Of a DNA stretch of 64,000 nucleotides, positions 62,669-64,000 are shown in pieces. The stretch lies in the NCBI RefSeq assembly GCF_003334855.1, contig NZ_QOWE01000003.1:186001-250000 (forward strand), written 5' to 3'. The notes beneath the pieces are model-generated. The model was not told the origin of the DNA and searched no databases. It saw only the letters and a list, made by a program, of their open reading frames with translations. The DNA comes from Larkinella punicea. GTDB taxonomy: Bacteria; Bacteroidota; Bacteroidia; Cytophagales; Spirosomataceae. Position numbers and translations under genes: made by a program. The stretch's first letter is position 1. Every line of letters starts with the position of its first letter.

Positions 62669-63684
62669 CGGTTCAGCAAATAGGCGTCTCCCTGTCTGGT
62701 TATTTTCAATTGATGATAAACCGCTAGTGTATTCAGTACTTTATCAGGGTCTTTCAGCGGTAAAATACCGGAAAACCGCCGACTACCGGCCGTGGCGGAA
62801 TCGAATCGAACGTCAATCCCGAACTGCTCTTCCACCTGCCGAACCGCTTCCGGAAGGGTGACCTCATCAAAAACCAGTTGATTTCGAAGCCAGCCATTAT
62901 AGCGTTCTGCCGAGACTTCCCGACTGGTTAGCTGGCCGGTGGCGGGGTCAAGTTCGGCCAGTTGTCCTGGCACCAGCGTCAGGGCCGGGCTGCTGTCGGA
63001 ACCGCTGACCTGCACTTTACCCCGGTTCAACACCACGCGGTTGAGGTCGCTGCGGCTGGTCATGGTAAATTCGGTGCCCAGAACCTCCACCGTGAACGCG
63101 TTTTTGCTGTGTACCCGAAACGGCACATTGACTTCCAGATGGCGGACCGAAAAAAAGCCTTCGCCGGTGAGCGTTACGTCGCGGTTTGCGCCGGATGCCC
63201 AATGCCGCCGGTGGCTGAGTTCCGAATGGCTGTTGAGCGTAACGGTGGAACCGTCGGGCAGGGTAATCGTTTTCTGCTGGCCGTAATCAGTCTGGTACGA
63301 AACCGTCTGATTCTGCCAGAGCCAGTAGCCACCCAATCCCAGCATGACCAGAATAGAAGCGGCTGCGACCCACCAGCCGGTTTGGAAACGGGTTCGTACG
63401 GGTTGAAAATCGACGATGGTGGGGGCGGTGTCCGCCTGTCGATCGGCCAGCAGGGTTTTCAGTTCCTGCAAGGATGCTTCCAGGCCCGGTTTGTGGCCAC
63501 TGAGCACACTGTGCAGCCGTTCGGCTTCCCGAAACGCCGGGAGGTTGCCCGGTTTTCGACGCTGCCATTCCGTCCAGTAGGCTGTTGCCGCCGGGTCGGT
63601 TCCCTGTCGGTAGGCAACAAAACTATCATCGAGCAAAAAGTCGTCGGCCGTGTAAAGGTCGTGGTTCATTGCGTTCATCGACAT
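62665..63684 (-). CDS. FecR-type anti-sigma factor (DUF4974)
   Basis: This 339-residue membrane protein has a cytosolic N-terminus (1-100), a TM helix (about 103-123), and a periplasmic FecR domain with KTITLPDGSTVTLNSHSELSH, VTLTGEGFFSV and VEVLGTEFTMTSR. The C-terminal DUF4974 part contains LVFDEVTLPEAVRQVEEQFGIDVRF. It receives the signal of the STN domain of the TonB receptor downstream and passes it to the sigma factor encoded upstream. Start codons at 63678 and 63669 are alternatives. A 58-base gap separates it from the sigma gene. Confidence 0.92.
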   Translation of the reverse strand: MSMNAMNHDLYTADDFLLDDSFVAYRQGTDPAATAYWTEWQRRKPGNLPAFREAERLHSVLSGHKPGLEASLQELKTLLADRQADTAPTIVDFQPVRTRFQTGWWVAAASILVMLGLGGYWLWQNQTVSYQTDYGQQKTITLPDGSTVTLNSHSELSHRRHWASGANRDVTLTGEGFFSVRHLEVNVPFRVHSKNAFTVEVLGTEFTMTSRSDLNRVVLNRGKVQVSGSDSSPALTLVPGQLAELDPATGQLTSREVSAERYNGWLRNQLVFDEVTLPEAVRQVEEQFGIDVRFDSATAGSRRFSGILPLKDPDKVLNTLAVYHQLKITRQGDAYLLNR

Positions 63685-63742
63685 CCCGAAAGAGGACCGG
63701 GGGTGTTAAATTCAGATAATAGTACGCCGAAGTAACGAAATC

Positions 63743-64000
63743 TCACAAACCCAGCAGTGAAAAAATGAGCAGCCATAGCGGTACCAGACTCCGTTTTTCT
63801 TTCCGATTCAGCGTCTGTCGCAGCAGTTTCAAGGCCGAGGACAGCGTGTTATAAACCGTATTGATGTTCATGCCGGTGGCTTCGGCAATTTCCTCATTCC
63901 CCTGATTTCGGAAAAACCGCAGTTCGATGAGTTGCCGCTGCCGGGGTGTCAACTGGCTGAGGGCCTGCTGGAGCGTTTGCTGAAGATGCTGCTGTTCCTG
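63743..64000 (-). CDS. ECF sigma factor, C-terminal part (5' end outside window)
   Basis: The frame runs to the window edge, giving about 85 residues with no start codon needed. It contains the region 4 helix-turn-helix: LTPRQRQLIELRFFRNQGNEEIAEATGMNINTVYNTLSSALKLL, as in FecI-like sigma factors of Bacteroidota. The hydrophobic tail SLVPLWLLIFSLLGL is a peculiarity seen in several Cytophagales ECF factors. It lies just upstream of fecR and the STN receptor gene, completing a classical regulated uptake operon. An internal TTG near 63952 is not the start. Confidence 0.88.
   Translation of the reverse strand, partial: QEQQHLQQTLQQALSQLTPRQRQLIELRFFRNQGNEEIAEATGMNINTVYNTLSSALKLLRQTLNRKEKRSLVPLWLLIFSLLGL

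Overview
The window looks like a chromosomal segment from a Bacteroidota bacterium of the order Cytophagales, probably near Spirosoma, Larkinella or Rudanella; the placement is inferred from gene content and style. Supporting signs are a type IX secretion (T9SS) protein (PorQ), two large secreted proteins with CHU_C or T9SS-type C-termini, FecI/FecR/STN operons, a TonB receptor followed by a DUF4249 protein, the near absence of Shine-Dalgarno sequences, and several matches to the Bacteroidota promoter box TAnnTTTG. I saw no tRNA, rRNA, CRISPR array, transposase or prophage gene.

Layout. 1-2.5 kb: tail of an EamA-type permease and an ABC exporter. 2.6-9.1 kb: minus-strand housekeeping and envelope genes (a small repeat protein, PBP1A, secreted MsrB, a fasciclin protein, an anti-sigma/ECF sigma pair of SigK/RskA type, a small Lys-rich secreted protein). 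9.3-11.7 kb: lysA, yebC and a small hypothetical gene. 11.8-15.9 kb: a 960-aa gliding/T9SS-type adhesin-like protein and a GT2 glycosyltransferase. 15.9-16.7 kb: an AT-rich non-coding leader. 16.7-30.5 kb: an exopolysaccharide cluster on the plus strand. It has an initiating sugar-phosphate transferase, a Wzc-like tyrosine autokinase, a flippase, a polymerase/ligase, glycosyltransferases of GT2, GT4, WecG and HlpA-like types, a Gfo/Idh/MocA oxidoreductase and an aldo/keto-reductase-like protein. Together these would start, extend, flip, polymerise and control the length of a surface polysaccharide; no Wza-type export protein is present. The cluster is followed by a convergent secreted beta-helix protein.

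34-46 kb: an orphan circularly permuted ATP-grasp protein, an outer-membrane barrel protein, a multi-TM protein, a Uma2 nuclease, hslU, porQ, a secreted beta-propeller, and an operon of two LVIVD-repeat lipoproteins plus a barrel protein. 46-49.5 kb: the acyl-CoA carboxylase beta subunit, followed by an AT-rich two-gene insertion (an OLD/AAA15-type ATPase and a TOPRIM/DUF3226-like protein). This pair is the best candidate for an uncharacterised defence-type system. 49.7-53.6 kb: ECF sigma, FecR, and an unusual STN-domain protein with a 16-residue surface repeat instead of a TonB receptor. 53.6-58.9 kb: a decayed LytTR gene, a thioredoxin-fold protein without its cysteines, a TonB-dependent receptor and an M42 aminopeptidase. 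59-64 kb (minus): a classical ECF sigma (partial)/FecR/TonB receptor/DUF4249 uptake operon.

The intergenic DNA is rich in structured repeats. There is a dispersed hairpin family with CCCCTAAATCCCCT arms (four or more sites), a second dispersed element present in a long and a collapsed form, and several unrelated palindromes whose arms are themselves degenerate 7-9 bp tandem repeats.
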